Below are positions 5,203 through 6,687 of a stretch of DNA of 6,687 bases, piece after piece. Origin of the DNA: UBA6163 sp041753075 (GTDB lineage: Bacteria; Planctomycetota; Planctomycetia; Pirellulales; Pirellulaceae); the NCBI GenBank assembly GCA_041753075.1, contig JBGSVE010000105.1, forward strand, positions 1-6,687, read 5' to 3'. The notes under the pieces are model-generated. The model was not told where the DNA came from. It made no database searches and saw only the letters and a program-made list of their open reading frames with translations. Made by a program: the position numbers and the translations under genes. Every line of letters starts with the position of its first letter. Position 1 is the stretch's first letter.

Positions 5203-6687
5203 GTGACGCACGAGCCAAACGCTCGCGATGCCGCTGTGACCAAAGGCAAACTTCGCTCGCTCGCCGACCTGCCGCCCCTGGTCAATGCGTCGCTGCAGTT
5301 GGCTGCGCGAATACCAAGCTGGAAGCCGCCACAAACGTTGGCGTTTGATGGAGTGTTCGGCGGCACGCGGGCCCTCTTGGCGGCCATCCTGGCCCGCCAC
5401 ACCGCCAACGTCTTGGTGCTGGTTCCCCAAGCCGTTGATGCGGACATCGTTGCGGGGGATTGCATCGCGCTGGGCATCACGGATTCGCTGAGCCTGCCCC
5501 TGAGCGCCACCGACGGCACGCCCGATTCGATTCGCGACGCCGATTTTGCCGAGCGATTGCAGGTGCTGCAACGATTGCGTGCGCGGGTCGGCGGCGAAGT
5601 GCAACCGCTGGTCGTGACGACATATGTCGGTGCTGCGATGCAATCGGTGCCGACACCCAGCGCGGTCGCCAGCGCAACCCGGCAAATTCGTGTGGGCGAG
5701 CGAATCGATGACGCGTCGCTGCGTCGCTGGTTGGCCGCAGCGGGGTTCAAAGCGACGACGGGGGTTCAATTGCCAGGCGAGTTCAGCCAACGCGGTGGCA
5801 TTCTTGACATCTATTCACCCGACCAGCCATCGCCGCTGCGGATCGAATTGTTCGACGACGAGATCGAGTCGATTCGGCGGTTTGACCCGGCGAGCCAGCG
5901 CAGCATCGAGCCGTTGACGTCGGTTGAAATCGCGGCGGTCGGAGGCGGCAAGGACGCAACCGGACCGCTGGCCGATTATCTGCCGGCTGACACGATCGTG
6001 CTCGTCATCGATCCGGGTGAATGCAAAAAATCGGCGGGGTCGCTTTTGGCTCGAATCGCTGATACGTCACAGTTCATCGACTTCGACGGGTTGATCAAGT
6101 CGCTGCACAAGCACCGCATTGCGACCGCTGCGACGCTCGGCGAGGCCACCGGCGATTGGCAGTTGGATCTGCGGACAACCTCGGTCGAAAGCTTCGCCGG
6201 TGCGATTGACCAAACACGCGAGCGGGTTGATTCAATCGCCGCCGGGCACGATGTGTTTGTCGTTGGCGATACACCGGCGGACGGTGAACGATTGACCGAA
6301 TTGCTGGCCGACACCAACGCCCAACGCAGCGGCCGGTTGCATTTGGTGGTCGCCGACTTAAGCGGCGGATTTCGGCTTGTCGACGACAAGGTTCTGGTGT
6401 TGACCGGAGCCGAGTTGTTCCATCGCAGCCCGATTCGCCGTGGACGCAGTCGTGCTCGCGGCAAACCGATCGACAGTCTGACCCAGCTCGAAACCGGCGA
6501 TCTTGTCGTTCACTTGTCGTATGGCATTGGGCTGTATCGCGGCCTCAAACACATCGAAAAAAATGGCCAACAGCAGGAGCATTTGGCGATCGAATTTGAT
6601 GAAGGCACAACGATCTACGTGCCGGCGGCGCGAATTGGTTTGGTGCAGCGATATGTTGGCGGCGGCAGCAGTCGTCCACGATTGGCC
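5203..6687 (+). CDS. mfd: Transcription-repair coupling factor Mfd, N-terminal 495 residues (cut by window end)
   Basis: Mfd recognises RNA polymerase stalled at DNA lesions, pushes it off with an ATP-driven translocase, and recruits UvrA to start nucleotide excision repair. The frame stays open from GTG 5203 to the window end. The UvrB-like N-terminal module is present, with FDGVFGGTR (48-56) in place of a true P-loop, as expected because this module does not hydrolyse ATP. Then come GEFSQRGGILDIYSP (192-206) and FDDEIESIRRFD (217-228), typical of the UvrA-contacting region. The CarD-like RNA-polymerase-interacting domain starts near 432 (GDLVVHLSYGIGLYRG) and runs through YVPAARIGLVQRYVGG (470-485). 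E. coli Mfd has 1148 residues, so the helicase motor and C-terminal autoinhibitory domain should lie beyond the window. The stretch between the UvrB-like and RNAP-binding modules is somewhat shorter than in E. coli. GTG 5203 is preceded by GGAG at 5 bases. It is probably co-oriented with, and may be cotranscribed with, rph. Confidence 0.95.
   Translation, partial: MTHEPNARDAAVTKGKLRSLADLPPLVNASLQLAARIPSWKPPQTLAFDGVFGGTRALLAAILARHTANVLVLVPQAVDADIVAGDCIALGITDSLSLPLSATDGTPDSIRDADFAERLQVLQRLRARVGGEVQPLVVTTYVGAAMQSVPTPSAVASATRQIRVGERIDDASLRRWLAAAGFKATTGVQLPGEFSQRGGILDIYSPDQPSPLRIELFDDEIESIRRFDPASQRSIEPLTSVEIAAVGGGKDATGPLADYLPADTIVLVIDPGECKKSAGSLLARIADTSQFIDFDGLIKSLHKHRIATAATLGEATGDWQLDLRTTSVESFAGAIDQTRERVDSIAAGHDVFVVGDTPADGERLTELLADTNAQRSGRLHLVVADLSGGFRLVDDKVLVLTGAELFHRSPIRRGRSRARGKPIDSLTQLETGDLVVHLSYGIGLYRGLKHIEKNGQQQEHLAIEFDEGTTIYVPAARIGLVQRYVGGGSSRPRLA

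Noticed and set aside
5116..5790. Minus-strand open frames of about 200-224 codons opposite mfd
   Set aside because: The plus-strand frame is clearly Mfd; the antisense translations are rich in Arg, Gln and Ser and match nothing.

Overview
The window looks like chromosomal housekeeping DNA from a planctomycete, probably a Rhodopirellula/Pirellula-like member of the Pirellulales. This is an inference from protein style: a soluble Hanks-type Ser/Thr kinase beside housekeeping genes, frequent GTG and TTG starts, weak Shine-Dalgarno sites, small lineage-type hypothetical proteins and moderate GC content. No 16S rRNA or other direct marker is present. Nothing here is an obvious mobile element, CRISPR array, tRNA or rRNA.

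Left part (1-1344): a full-length S-adenosylhomocysteine hydrolase gene (ahcY) with all expected catalytic and NAD-binding residues. Next comes a roughly 300-base stretch (1345-1645) that at first looks empty but seems to hold two gene remnants. One is a 56-codon open frame on the minus strand (1371-1541) that reads like the C-terminus of a real protein. The other is a plus-strand frame (1522-1653) that resembles the 3' end of a HicA toxin and overlaps an intact HicB-like antitoxin gene (1646-1891). The two remnants meet near 1522-1541, as if the 5' parts of both genes had been lost at one junction. A small two-helix membrane protein of unknown function (1895-2158, minus) converges on hicB.

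Middle part (2159-4071): a YjbQ/UPF0047 protein (2311-2739) is translationally coupled, through an 11-base overlap and a TTG start, to a PaaI-type hotdog thioesterase (2729-3184). The thioesterase stop codon overlaps that of a convergent cytoplasmic Ser/Thr protein kinase gene (3181-4071, minus).

Right part (4072-6687): a 315-base divergent intergenic region with a GC-rich hairpin separates the kinase from RNase PH (rph, 4387-5100). After a 102-base gap containing overlapping, mutually exclusive hairpins comes mfd, the transcription-repair coupling factor. It starts at GTG 5203 and is cut by the window edge after its RNA-polymerase-interacting domain.

The genes do not form one pathway. They are mostly single housekeeping genes and short two-gene units: methyl-cycle recycling (ahcY), RNA 3'-end processing (rph) and transcription-coupled repair (mfd), with signalling and poorly characterised genes between. 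The most interesting part is the 1345-1891 stretch, which looks like a decayed toxin-antitoxin locus with a surviving antitoxin. I see no convincing new multi-gene system.
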